Positions 43,132 to 50,861 of a stretch of DNA of 51,675 bases are shown in pieces. Under the pieces are notes generated by a model. It was given only the letters and a program-made list of their open reading frames with translations, did no database searches and was not told the origin of the DNA. Position 1 is the first letter of the stretch; each line of letters begins with the position of its first letter. The DNA lies in the NCBI GenBank assembly GCA_902779055.1, contig CACZAD010000012.1:1-51675 (forward strand), written 5' to 3'. This DNA is from Fibrobacter succinogenes. Its GTDB lineage: Bacteria; Fibrobacterota; Fibrobacteria; Fibrobacterales; Fibrobacteraceae. Made by a program: the position numbers and the translations under genes.

Positions 43132-44687
43132 AGGATCCAGTGAAATTCCTCGCCATCGTTTTAATGCTTGCATCTTCTGCCTTTGCGTGGCCGTGGTCCA
43201 GCGACAAGAAGAATGCCGAAGACGAAGCCCGCATCAAGGATTCCTTGCTGCAAGTCGAAGTGCGTAATTTGCAGCGCGAAGTCGAAACGCTTACCCGTAT
43301 CCGCATGCAAAAAGCGGATTCCCTCGAAAAGCTCGATGCCAAGCACTGGAGCAACCGCTATGCCGAATCGCAGCTGACGGAAGAACACCAGAATAAAACG
43401 CGTGAACTCGATGGCCGCTATTCCAAGCTTTCGACGGATCTTGGCCGCATTACCGAAGAGGCAATGTCGAACAAGAATGTTACCGAAGAAGCCGAAGAAA
43501 AGTCCAAGAGCGAAGAAATCGCTTTTGACGCTCTCAATACGCAGGTGAAGCTTTCGATTGAAAAGACGCTGGGCGATGTCGCTGGCGATTATCCGGTCGG
43601 AATGAACGCTCGCTTGTTGCGCTTGAAGCAGGCTAGCATTGAAGCCGAAAAGAAGGTGCCGAATACGATTGCTGCGGTGCAGGGCTTTATGGATGATTTG
43701 CTGAAGCGTCACGAAGTTACTTATACGCAATCTTATGGTGCAGAACTTTCGCAGGTGGGCTCCCGCCCTGATGTGAATGTGACTCGCATGCGCTTGGGAA
43801 CGGTGTTCCTTGGCGAAGTGGCGAATGACAATGGCGATGTGCAGGCGTTGTTGCGCTCTGGTGCTTTGCAGGGCAAGGTCTTTGAATGGAATGCAAATTT
43901 GCCGACGGAAATGGCCGCGAATATCAAGTCTGCCGTGAACCAGGCGGGCTCGGTGGCAAGTGCTGCATCGGGTGCGCAGTCTGCGACTATCGCGATTCCG
44001 CTGGATGTGCTGCAGAACAAGGCCATCAAGAATTCCATCACCGATACAAAGGAACTCACTTGGACCGAAGAATTCAAGGCGTTCTTCAAGAAGGGCGGTA
44101 TCGTGATGTATCCGCTTTCGCTTGTGGCAATCATTGCGCTTCTCCTGTTCCTCGAACGATTCATTATGCTTTCTTACCGTGGTCATCTTGGTCGTCGCTT
44201 TACTAAGAAAATGGATGCGCTTGTCGCCGAGAAAAAGTACGAAGAAGCTGCCAATCTCTGCCTTAAGAAAGAGACGAGTCTTGCGATGGTGCTTTTTGCG
44301 GTGCTGAATAAGGTGAACGATACACGCGAAAATGCGGAACGTTCTCTGCAAGAAGCTTTGCTCCGTGAACAGCCGAAACTTGAACGTCGTATGGGCCTTT
44401 TGGCGGCGATGGGAACGATTGCTCCGCTTTTGGGCTTGCTTGGAACGGTGACGGGTATCATTACGCTCTTTACCGTGATTACCGAAGTCGGAACGAATGA
44501 CGCTCGCGTGCTTGCGGGTGGCATTTCCGAAGCTCTTGTGACGACTGAAATGGGCCTTGTCATTGCAATTCCGGTGATGATTTTGCACGGTCTTTTGAGT
44601 GAAAAAATCGAAAAGATTACCAGCGAACTCTATGTGCAAAGCACTTCGCTTATGAATAAAGTCTTCGGGAAGGAAAAGGTTGATTAA
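43128..44687 (+). CDS. TtpC-like MotA/TolQ/ExbB proton-channel protein
   Basis: 519 residues. Signal peptide, then a periplasmic coiled coil (about 25-160) and a linker domain, a membrane helix near 325-345, and the TolQ/ExbB core: EEAANLCLKKETSLAMVLFA, LAAMGTIAPLLGLLGTVTGI, GGISEALVTTEMGLVIAIPV. This long form with a periplasmic extension is TtpC of Vibrio-type tonB2 systems, which is needed along with ExbB2 and ExbD2. In such operons exbB2 follows directly; here a GIY-YIG gene intervenes. Confidence 0.87.
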   Translation: MKDPVKFLAIVLMLASSAFAWPWSSDKKNAEDEARIKDSLLQVEVRNLQREVETLTRIRMQKADSLEKLDAKHWSNRYAESQLTEEHQNKTRELDGRYSKLSTDLGRITEEAMSNKNVTEEAEEKSKSEEIAFDALNTQVKLSIEKTLGDVAGDYPVGMNARLLRLKQASIEAEKKVPNTIAAVQGFMDDLLKRHEVTYTQSYGAELSQVGSRPDVNVTRMRLGTVFLGEVANDNGDVQALLRSGALQGKVFEWNANLPTEMAANIKSAVNQAGSVASAASGAQSATIAIPLDVLQNKAIKNSITDTKELTWTEEFKAFFKKGGIVMYPLSLVAIIALLLFLERFIMLSYRGHLGRRFTKKMDALVAEKKYEEAANLCLKKETSLAMVLFAVLNKVNDTRENAERSLQEALLREQPKLERRMGLLAAMGTIAPLLGLLGTVTGIITLFTVITEVGTNDARVLAGGISEALVTTEMGLVIAIPVMILHGLLSEKIEKITSELYVQSTSLMNKVFGKEKVD

Positions 44688-44712
44688 TTATTTATAAGGT
44701 CCCTGTGGTTTG

Positions 44713-44781
44713 CTTCGACAGTGCTCAGCACAGGCTTAAGCTCACCAACCTTGTAAGTTCACTGAGCCTGCCGAAGTGAAC
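44713..44781. repeat. CTTCGACAG...CTGCCGAAG inverted-repeat element
   Basis: CTTCGACAGTGCTCAG near 44716 pairs imperfectly with CTGAGCCTGCCGAAG near 44763. A shorter perfect dyad GTTCACT/AGTGAAC closes at about 44757-44781. It lies between the TtpC-like gene and the GIY-YIG gene. Related sequence occurs near 2863-2895 and, in part, at the 3' end of the GIY-YIG gene. Confidence 0.6.
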
Positions 44782-44803
44782 AGAAGAAAAAGGAGCTTTT
44801 AAT

Positions 44804-45091
44804 ATGAGTAGTTACATGTATATTTTGAAATGTTCTGATGGCTCTTATTATACAGGAAGTACAAGAGAATTGGAAAAGCGTGTGATGGAACATAATATGG
44901 GTTTGGGCTCAAATTATACAAGAAAACATCGTCCTGTAGAACTTGTTTATTTTGAGGAATTTCAAAGAGTTGATGATGCTTTTGCTAGAGAAAAACAAGT
45001 TCAGGGCTGGTCTCGTGCTAAGAAGGAATGCTTAATATGTGGTCAGTTCGGCAAGCTCACTGACCTTGCTAAATCAAGTGGCAAACAATGA
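44804..45091 (+). CDS. GIY-YIG nuclease-domain protein (UPF0213/YhbQ-like)
   Basis: 95 residues. MYILKCSDGSYYTGSTRELE has the GIY-YIG pair (here MYI and YTG), followed by RVMEHNMGLGSNYTRKHRPV, ELVYFEEF and AFAREKQVQGWSRAKKE. Members are small DNA endonucleases of unclear role. AAGGAG precedes the ATG. The C-terminal codons (CGQFGKLTDLAKSS) run through repeat-like DNA, and the stop overlaps the exbB start (ATGA). It is not part of the usual tonB2 gene set, so it is probably an insertion. Confidence 0.85.
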   Translation: MSSYMYILKCSDGSYYTGSTRELEKRVMEHNMGLGSNYTRKHRPVELVYFEEFQRVDDAFAREKQVQGWSRAKKECLICGQFGKLTDLAKSSGKQ

Positions 45092-45792
45092 CTAATACGT
45101 ACTACATATTCATAGAATCCCTGCGGAACACATACGAGGCGGGTGGGGTGGTGATGCTCCCCATTCTCTTGGCGGGTGTTGTCGGGTTCTACTTCCTGTT
45201 TGCGAGCTGGCTGCGTATCGGTAGCGACTTTTTCAGAAAGGACATTACTAAAGTCGTGAAACGTATGCAATACAACCTGACCGGTGAAAAAAATGCTGCG
45301 GGAACCGAGTCTGGCTCTGATGAACAGCGTATCCGTGCGACGTTGACAAACCTTCGCAAACGCGGCGGGTTCCTTTCGCGAGAGCTTTCGTATGCGATTG
45401 AAGTTGCGCAAAAAAATTATGACGAATTCCGCGACTATATGCAAGTCCGCATGATGAAAAGCGTGCGCTATATGGAACAGGGAAATCACATTGTTATGGT
45501 GATGGCCGCAGCCGCTCCGCTCTTGGGCCTCCTTGGTACGGTTACGGGGATGGTATCGACTTTTGAAGTGATCACGTTGTACGGAAATCAGAATCCGGTG
45601 CTGATGGCTGATGGAATTTCGGAAGCTTTGATTTCGACACAGAGCGGGCTTTTGATTGCGTTCCCGCTGACGCTTTTGAAGCAGCGTTTGGACGAACGCA
45701 TTGAAATTCTCAAGCAAGAAATGGAACTTGGCGCAACTGTTATCGACAACTTTTTTGCTGTTCGTGCTGGACAACGTCATTGCGAGCCGTAG
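45088..45792 (+). CDS. ExbB-type proton-channel protein
   Basis: 234 residues. Membrane helix 20-40, then the two-helix core MVMAAAAPLLGLLGTVTGMV and GISEALISTQSGLLIAFPLT. With ExbD it uses the proton gradient to power TonB. The last residues, QRHCEP, and the stop are supplied by an interspersed repeat at 45776-45804, so the native C-terminus has been replaced. Translation is coupled to the GIY-YIG gene by a 4-bp overlap. Confidence 0.88.
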   Translation: MTNTYYIFIESLRNTYEAGGVVMLPILLAGVVGFYFLFASWLRIGSDFFRKDITKVVKRMQYNLTGEKNAAGTESGSDEQRIRATLTNLRKRGGFLSRELSYAIEVAQKNYDEFRDYMQVRMMKSVRYMEQGNHIVMVMAAAAPLLGLLGTVTGMVSTFEVITLYGNQNPVLMADGISEALISTQSGLLIAFPLTLLKQRLDERIEILKQEMELGATVIDNFFAVRAGQRHCEP

Positions 45793-45804
45793 GCGAAGCA
45801 ATCT
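45776..45804. repeat. GTCATTGCGAG...GCGAAGCAATCT repeat at the end of exbB
   Basis: GTCATTGCGAGCCGTAGGCG then AAGCAATCT, same family as 40485-40518. It provides the exbB stop codon. Confidence 0.7.
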
Positions 45805-45816
45805 AAGAGGTTTATT

Positions 45817-46221
45817 ATGGAATTTAACTTACCGAGAAGAAAACAGAAGGACGTGGGCATCGAAATGGGCCCGCTGATGGATATTGTGTTTATCCTCCTG
45901 ATCTTTTTTGTGGTGACTTCGTCTTTCACGCGCGAAACGGGCGTCGATGTGACGAAACCGCAGGCTCAATCGGCAAGCCAACTTGAAAAGGAAAACTTGC
46001 TTATCGCCATCACTCGCGAAGGAACGATTCACATGAATGAACGCCAGGTGGATTTGGCAAGCTTGCAAGACATCTTGAAGCAATCACTCGCGAAGGCACC
46101 TGACCGTGAAGCTGTCGTGATTGCCGATAAAGAAGCTGAAACCGGCGTTCTCGTTCAGGTAATCGATATGTGTAATTTGGCCGGTGTCAAAAAAGTCTCC
46201 ATCGCCGCCCAAGCCGAGTAA
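45817..46221 (+). CDS. ExbD-type transport protein
   Basis: 134 residues. Short cytoplasmic start, one membrane helix with the essential Asp in GPLMDIVFILLIFFVVTSSF, and a periplasmic domain with VIADKEAETGVLVQVIDMC. It is the proton-path partner of ExbB. GAGG lies before the ATG; the TonB gene begins 3 bp after the stop. Confidence 0.9.
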   Translation: MEFNLPRRKQKDVGIEMGPLMDIVFILLIFFVVTSSFTRETGVDVTKPQAQSASQLEKENLLIAITREGTIHMNERQVDLASLQDILKQSLAKAPDREAVVIADKEAETGVLVQVIDMCNLAGVKKVSIAAQAE

Positions 46222-46224
46222 ACG

Positions 46225-46872
46225 ATGCAAAAGTTTGTAAAAAAGTTTTTAAAGCGTTTTACCATCCTTCTCGCGGCGATTCTCGCGAGCGTGATTCTCG
46301 TATTTTCTGTGACTATGGCAAACTTGTTCCTGAACGGTAAAGTTTTTCACGAACGAAAATTCGTCAAGACCGAAGTCTCTGTGAAAAAAGTTGAAGAAGT
46401 CGAAAAGAAGGTCGAGAAAAAGCATACCGCACGCAAGCCGAACCGTCAAAAGTCGAATTCTCGCTCGCCCAAGGCTGGCCCGCGTTTTGCGATGAATCTT
46501 GGTGCCGTTTCGGGAACTGCGGGTGCTGCGATTAGCGACGAACTTGTGGCCGATTTCCGTGGCGGTGCGATGTCTACCGGAAAGGGCGATGTCGATAAAA
46601 AGCCCGAAAGTCGCTCTGTCGCAAACTTCCAAGTGCCGCCGCAAATTCGCGATCGTGAAATTGATGCAATACTGCGCTTGAGCTTTTGCGTGGATGTTGG
46701 CGGTCGTGCGTACGACATCAAAGTCATTGAAGAATCTCCAGCAGGTTCTGGACTTGCGCAAGCGGGGAAGGATGCTATCGCTCGTATGACTTTTGCGCCC
46801 GCCGAAAAAGACGGCAAGGCCGTTGCCTTCTGCGGAATGGAACAACCCTTCGAAGTGAAGTTTAGAGACTAG
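46225..46872 (+). CDS. TonB-family energy transducer
   Basis: 215 residues. Membrane helix at 13-35 and a Lys/Glu-rich linker (VEEVEKKVEKKHTARK) instead of the proline-rich one of E. coli TonB. A Gly-rich stretch follows, then the C-terminal TonB fold: NFQVPPQIRDREIDAILRLS, FCVDVGGRAYDIKVIEESPA, GKDAIARMTFAPAEKDGK. The VPPQIR end of the linker and Gly-rich middle resemble TonB/AgmX-type C-termini. It should contact the TonB box of the receptor encoded upstream. Confidence 0.87.
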   Translation: MQKFVKKFLKRFTILLAAILASVILVFSVTMANLFLNGKVFHERKFVKTEVSVKKVEEVEKKVEKKHTARKPNRQKSNSRSPKAGPRFAMNLGAVSGTAGAAISDELVADFRGGAMSTGKGDVDKKPESRSVANFQVPPQIRDREIDAILRLSFCVDVGGRAYDIKVIEESPAGSGLAQAGKDAIARMTFAPAEKDGKAVAFCGMEQPFEVKFRD

Positions 46873-46910
46873 TGGTTCGAAATGACGATAGAAGTCTACG
46901 CTTTGGTTTT

Positions 46911-46937
46911 GTCACCCCGCACTTGTTGCGGGGGCGC
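46911..46937. repeat. GTCACCCCGCAC-type interspersed hairpin
   Basis: CCCCGC (46915-46920) / GCGGGG (46928-46933) in GTCACCCCGCACTTGTTGCG...GGCG. It falls between tonB and the TPR gene. Confidence 0.6.
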
Positions 46938-46966
46938 CTTTCGCAGAACGTTTAATGAGGAATTTG

Positions 46967-48070
46967 ATGAATATGTCTTGTGATTTAAAAAAGTATTTTG
47001 TTTATAAATTGCGGAAGTCTTCAAATCACTGTCTACTTCCTACTTTCTACTGTCTACTCATCTCTCTTTTCCTCGCGCTTCCTGCTTTTTCTGCGCAGTC
47101 TTCCTTTGACTTGATGGAACGCGCAAACGCTCTTTATCGCGATGGAAAGTTCAAGCAAGCAATTATGCTGTACCATAAAGCACAAGACCGCGGCGCCGAT
47201 CCCGTTGCCGTGAGCTTCAATGTCGCGAACAGCTATTATCAAATGGGAAAGTTTCCGGAGGCTGCTGCCGCCTACCGCAAGGCCGTAGACTTTTCTGAAG
47301 GTAATTTTGCTCCGGCACTTTTCAATATGGCTAGCGTCTACTTCCGCTTAAAGCAGTTCCCGGAATGCATTGCCGTTTACCACCGTGCGCTCAAGCTCGA
47401 CCACGATAACATATCCGGCTGGCTTTACCTCGGCGAAGCCTACACCAAAACCGGCGACAAAGTCGGCGCCCTCCGTGCCATCGAAAATGCCTACCGCCTC
47501 GACAAAAACGACGTCAGCATCGTCTACCAGCTCTCCGAGGCAAACATTGCTCTGAACGACTTTGACCGCGCCGTCGCCGTAATCCGCGAAGGCTACGCGC
47601 TCCATCCCGAAGAAACCGATTTCCTCGTCTATCTCGGTGACGTGTACCGCCTGAACAAGAATTTCGAAGAAAGCGCCAATGCCTACCGCGAAGCCCTCGG
47701 CGTAAAAATCGACGACACACAAATAATGTACAAGCTTGCCGATGTCCTCGCCGAAGACAAAAAGCCCTACATTGCGATGGAAATCTTAAATAACATTTTG
47801 CAAATCAAGCCCGATTTCTCCGATGCAGCCATCTTTATGGGAAACCTCGCGTACGATGCCAAGTTCAATGACCGTGCCGAATATGCTTACGAACTCGCCG
47901 CCAAAAACGGGAACGCCGAAGCCGTCTTTGGATTCAAGAATATGGCCTACGATGCCCACGCGCAAAAGCGCACAGAAGAATCCGTGCGCCTCCTGAAAGT
48001 CGCGCTTAAATATTACCCGAACGATGCTACTCTCGCTGCGGATTTGCTTGAAATTCAGTCCGGAAAGTAA
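46967..48070 (+). CDS. TPR-repeat periplasmic protein of the TonB operon
   Basis: 367 residues from the ATG at 46967, five bases after GAGGA; an ATG at 46955 is also in frame. The signal segment (LLISLFLALPAFS) is preceded by about 25 residues, partly from a TCTACTTCCTACTTTCTACT-type repeat, so the N-terminus is unusual. Nine or so tetratricopeptide repeats follow (SFNVANSYYQMGKFPEAAAA, YLGDVYRLNKNFEESANAYR and others). TPR proteins close tonB2-type operons and may stabilise the transducer complex or bind envelope partners. Confidence 0.82.
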   Translation: MNMSCDLKKYFVYKLRKSSNHCLLPTFYCLLISLFLALPAFSAQSSFDLMERANALYRDGKFKQAIMLYHKAQDRGADPVAVSFNVANSYYQMGKFPEAAAAYRKAVDFSEGNFAPALFNMASVYFRLKQFPECIAVYHRALKLDHDNISGWLYLGEAYTKTGDKVGALRAIENAYRLDKNDVSIVYQLSEANIALNDFDRAVAVIREGYALHPEETDFLVYLGDVYRLNKNFEESANAYREALGVKIDDTQIMYKLADVLAEDKKPYIAMEILNNILQIKPDFSDAAIFMGNLAYDAKFNDRAEYAYELAAKNGNAEAVFGFKNMAYDAHAQKRTEESVRLLKVALKYYPNDATLAADLLEIQSGK

Positions 48071-48091
48071 AATTTGCACATTGTGCAATGT

Positions 48092-49240
48092 TCATCGATG
48101 CGTCTTCTCGTGTCCTACATATGTTCCGTCTTTTTTGTGCAATTCGTTGTATCGAATCCACATCGGATCGCCGTGGCTTAATTCTTCAACCGTGTAAGAA
48201 AAGTCATTCAAGTCAAAGCGGTACAAAACAAGACTGCTGCGCTTGCCTTCGGCGTTGTCATTTCTGCGAACTAGTGCGAATAGTTCACTGCAATGTTCCC
48301 CATCTTTTGAGTTGCAAAAATGTTTGCTGGACATTCCGTCCAAAGCAAAGTCGTTCATCGTAAAGCAACGTTGGTAAGTGACTGCAATCAATGTGTCTCT
48401 TTCTTTTTCTATCGTGTTTTTGATATGTGTATAGAGTTCTTGGGGTATTCTGCAAGGAATGGCCAGACCGTTTTCATAACACATTTTAAACGGAATTAGG
48501 GAATCTTTTTGACCCATCTGGTATTTGCGTTCTAGACGTACTTCGTAAATCGAAGAAAGAAAATCATCGATTTTGAATTTTTCTGCAAAGTTCGATTCGT
48601 CGATGTGAACATCGAATTGTTCTCTTGGCCAATTCGGAGCGAATTCCGTCAAAACATTTTCATGAAAAAGTTTCTTCGAAACGGTAACAAGTGCGTATAA
48701 ATCGTTGCACTTTTTAGCGTCTTTTGATAAGCAACTAGATTCAATCGTTCCGTCGTTGTTCAAGTACATTCCCGAGTAGTCGGCAAATTCCGATGATGTT
48801 GAATAAGAGATGAAATCGAGCTCGACTTTGAGGGCCTTCACGGAATCGCTGAAGTTCAATTTTTTCGCAATGCTTACGAGTATGGCTGAATCCAAGGAAC
48901 AAGGATGCTTTACTACGAATCCATCAATATCTGAAAAGCAGACTCTGTAAAAGATTTCGTGGTTTAGCGTATCTAGTTTGTCGTTTGAGTCGTTAACTTT
49001 AATCGCAAGCTTGTCTACATCTTCAAGAACTTTCCTGATGCGTTCGGAATAAATGCCGTTTGTGTCGATTAATTCAAAAAACTTGCCAAGACTTACCGAA
49101 TCCATAACACTATAGGTCGTCAAGGAAACCTGCTTTGCGGTTGCTGCGCTATTTGCAATTGACGATTTTGCATTTTCGTCTTTCAGCTCACATCCGGCTA
49201 AAAGCATAAAAAGACAAAGAAATAAAATTCTAAAAATCAT
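48092..49240 (-). CDS. Lipoprotein of unknown function
   Basis: 382 residues. Signal peptide with lipobox LLAGC (Cys18), then a polar N-terminal helical region (about 45-100). The protein has two similar halves, each with a Cys-x-D/x-D-G pattern (VCFSDIDGFVVKHPC; RCFTMNDFALDGMSSKHFC) followed by KKCNDLYALVTVSKKL or GEHCSELFALVRRNDN. This suggests an internal duplication. GAGAGG precedes the ATG. No family was recognised. It converges on the TPR gene. Confidence 0.72.
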   Translation of the reverse strand: MIFRILFLCLFMLLAGCELKDENAKSSIANSAATAKQVSLTTYSVMDSVSLGKFFELIDTNGIYSERIRKVLEDVDKLAIKVNDSNDKLDTLNHEIFYRVCFSDIDGFVVKHPCSLDSAILVSIAKKLNFSDSVKALKVELDFISYSTSSEFADYSGMYLNNDGTIESSCLSKDAKKCNDLYALVTVSKKLFHENVLTEFAPNWPREQFDVHIDESNFAEKFKIDDFLSSIYEVRLERKYQMGQKDSLIPFKMCYENGLAIPCRIPQELYTHIKNTIEKERDTLIAVTYQRCFTMNDFALDGMSSKHFCNSKDGEHCSELFALVRRNDNAEGKRSSLVLYRFDLNDFSYTVEELSHGDPMWIRYNELHKKDGTYVGHEKTHR

Positions 49241-49277
49241 CCGAAACCTCTCGATAAAATAAACCTACAAAATTGCA

Positions 49278-49302
49278 TAAAAAACGGCGGTTGTGCCGCC
49301 GT
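49278..49302 (-). terminator. Rho-independent terminator of the Rrf2-family gene
   Basis: Read on the minus strand: ACGGCGG/CCGCCGT 7-bp stem (49284-49290 and 49296-49302) followed by TTTTTT. It separates the Rrf2 gene from the downstream lipoprotein gene. Confidence 0.75.
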
Positions 49303-49326
49303 GAATGTTCGTTTTTTTTTTGAACT

Positions 49327-49776
49327 TTACTCTTTCAAGTTTTCTTTGCAAATCGGGCGCGCAATTTTGGGGGCTTTGCGGGCTAACTTTTCAATCGTAA
49401 TTCCCGAGAAGTAGTCCTTGATGATTTTGGCAAAGTCTTTCCACATCGGGAGTGTCGGGCAAAAGTCTGCTCGGTCACAGCCATTCTTGTCGTTGTCGAC
49501 GCATTCTACCGGGCTCATCGAGGTTTCGATGACGCTTAGGATTTCCCAGACCGTGAGTTCGGACGCAGGCTTGGCTATCTTGTATCCGCCGCCCTTGCCG
49601 CGTGCGCCTTCTAGAATGTGGTTCTTGACGAGTGTTCCGAGGATCGCTTCGAGGTATTTTTCGGAAAGTCCCTGACGCTCCGCCAAGTTGTGCAGCGGGT
49701 GGAATTCGGATTCTCCGTTTTCTGCCATATCGATAATTACGCGGATGGCGTAGCGACCTTTTGTAGAAACTCGCAT
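49327..49776 (-). CDS. Rrf2-family (IscR-like) transcriptional regulator
   Basis: 149 residues. MRVSTKGRYAIRVIIDMAEN and the winged helix LAERQGLSEKYLEAILGTLV, ARGKGGGYKIAKPASELTVW are family hallmarks. Three cysteines in VECVDNDKNGCDRADFC (about 90-106) match the Fe-S ligand region of IscR-type sensors. AAAGGAG precedes the ATG. It is divergent from the flavoprotein pair, which it may control in response to Fe-S or redox status. Confidence 0.9.
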   Translation of the reverse strand: MRVSTKGRYAIRVIIDMAENGESEFHPLHNLAERQGLSEKYLEAILGTLVKNHILEGARGKGGGYKIAKPASELTVWEILSVIETSMSPVECVDNDKNGCDRADFCPTLPMWKDFAKIIKDYFSGITIEKLARKAPKIARPICKENLKE

Positions 49777-49822
49777 GTTTTTACTCCTTTGACTCCCAAA
49801 TATATATTTTTTCTATTAAAAA

Positions 49823-49914
49823 CCTATATAATTAGGGGATTTTTTATAGCATCTTCGGTTCTGTAGGGTATTTGGTGTTTTTAAAGCACTTTTTTGTTCG
49901 GCCCTCTATAGGGC
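49823..49914. promoter_or_regulatory. Divergent promoter region with two short dyads
   Basis: CCTATATAATTAGG (49823-49836) contains TATAAT, and GCCCT-CTAT-AGGGC (49901-49914) is a perfect dyad. Both lie in the 197-bp gap between the Rrf2 gene and the flavoprotein pair. Either could be an operator for the regulator. TATATTG at 49958-49964 may be the promoter box of the flavoprotein genes. Confidence 0.35.
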
Positions 49915-49973
49915 GTTCGCTTATAAGTTTTTACTAAAGCGCGCTCTAAAAATTTTCTATATTGCCACGCATT

Positions 49974-50861
49974 ATGGCAAAAATTCTCTTTAAAAAGCAG
50001 TTATCTCCCGCGGTATTCCAATTCCGCGTCCACGCCCCGCTGATCGCGCAAGAACGTAAGGCAGGACAATTTATCATCCTCCAGACGAACAAGGACAACG
50101 GTGAACGCGTTCCGCTCACTATTGCCGATGCCGATACTGAAGAAGGTTCTATCACCCTTATTTTCCAGACGGTTGGCAAGACGACGACCGAACTCTCCAA
50201 GTTCGAAGTCGGTGACGATATCCCGGTCTTGGTTGGCCCGCTCGGTTCTCCGACCCATATCGACAACTTTGGTCACGTAGTCTGCGTTTGCGGTGGTGTC
50301 GGTATTGCCCCGATGCACCCGATTGTCCAGGCTCTTAAGGCTGCCGGCAACAAGGTAACGATTATCATGGGTGCTCGTAACGAAAGCCTCTTCCTCATGA
50401 AGGAAGAAATGACCGCTCTCGCTGACAACATCATTTTTATGACCGACGACGGTTCTTATGGCCGCAAGGGTCTCGTGACTGAACCGCTCAAGGAACTCTG
50501 CGAAGACACCAAGGGCAAGCCGGACATGGTCATCGCTATCGGTCCTCCGATCATGATGAAGTTCTGCGCCCTCACCACCAAGCCGTATGGTGTGAAGACT
50601 GTCGTTAGCCTCAACAGCATCATGGTCGATGGTACTGGCATGTGCGGTGGTTGCCGTGTCACTATCGGTGGCAAGACGAAGTTCGTCTGCGTCGATGGCC
50701 CGGAATTCGACGGTCACGAAGTCGACTGGAACAACATGCTCCAGCGTATGGGTGCATTCAAGCCCCAGGAACAGGAAGCTTTGCATCGCTTCGGTGCAAA
50801 TGACGGCCACAAGTGCAATATCGACAAGATGGCAGATGCCAAGGCTAAGGAGAGCAAATAA
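49974..50861 (+). CDS. NfnA/SudB-like FAD and [2Fe-2S] subunit
   Basis: 295 residues from the ATG at 49974; an upstream start at 49962 is not needed. Ferredoxin-reductase fold: FAD region RVPLTIADADTEEGSITLIF, nucleotide region CVCGGVGIAPMHPIVQALKA, and C-terminal Cys cluster GTGMCGGCRVTIGGKTKFVC, then DGPEFDGHEVDW. This is the alpha subunit of NADH-dependent ferredoxin:NADP oxidoreductase (NfnAB) or sulfide dehydrogenase (SudBA), also related to the dihydroorotate dehydrogenase electron-transfer subunit. The adjoining partner gene supports the NfnA/SudB reading. Confidence 0.88.
   Translation: MAKILFKKQLSPAVFQFRVHAPLIAQERKAGQFIILQTNKDNGERVPLTIADADTEEGSITLIFQTVGKTTTELSKFEVGDDIPVLVGPLGSPTHIDNFGHVVCVCGGVGIAPMHPIVQALKAAGNKVTIIMGARNESLFLMKEEMTALADNIIFMTDDGSYGRKGLVTEPLKELCEDTKGKPDMVIAIGPPIMMKFCALTTKPYGVKTVVSLNSIMVDGTGMCGGCRVTIGGKTKFVCVDGPEFDGHEVDWNNMLQRMGAFKPQEQEALHRFGANDGHKCNIDKMADAKAKESK

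Noticed and set aside
43161..44639. 492-codon minus-strand frame opposite the TtpC-like gene
   Set aside because: Composition (His/Arg-rich, no domains) is that of an antisense frame; the plus-strand protein is a clear TolQ/ExbB member.
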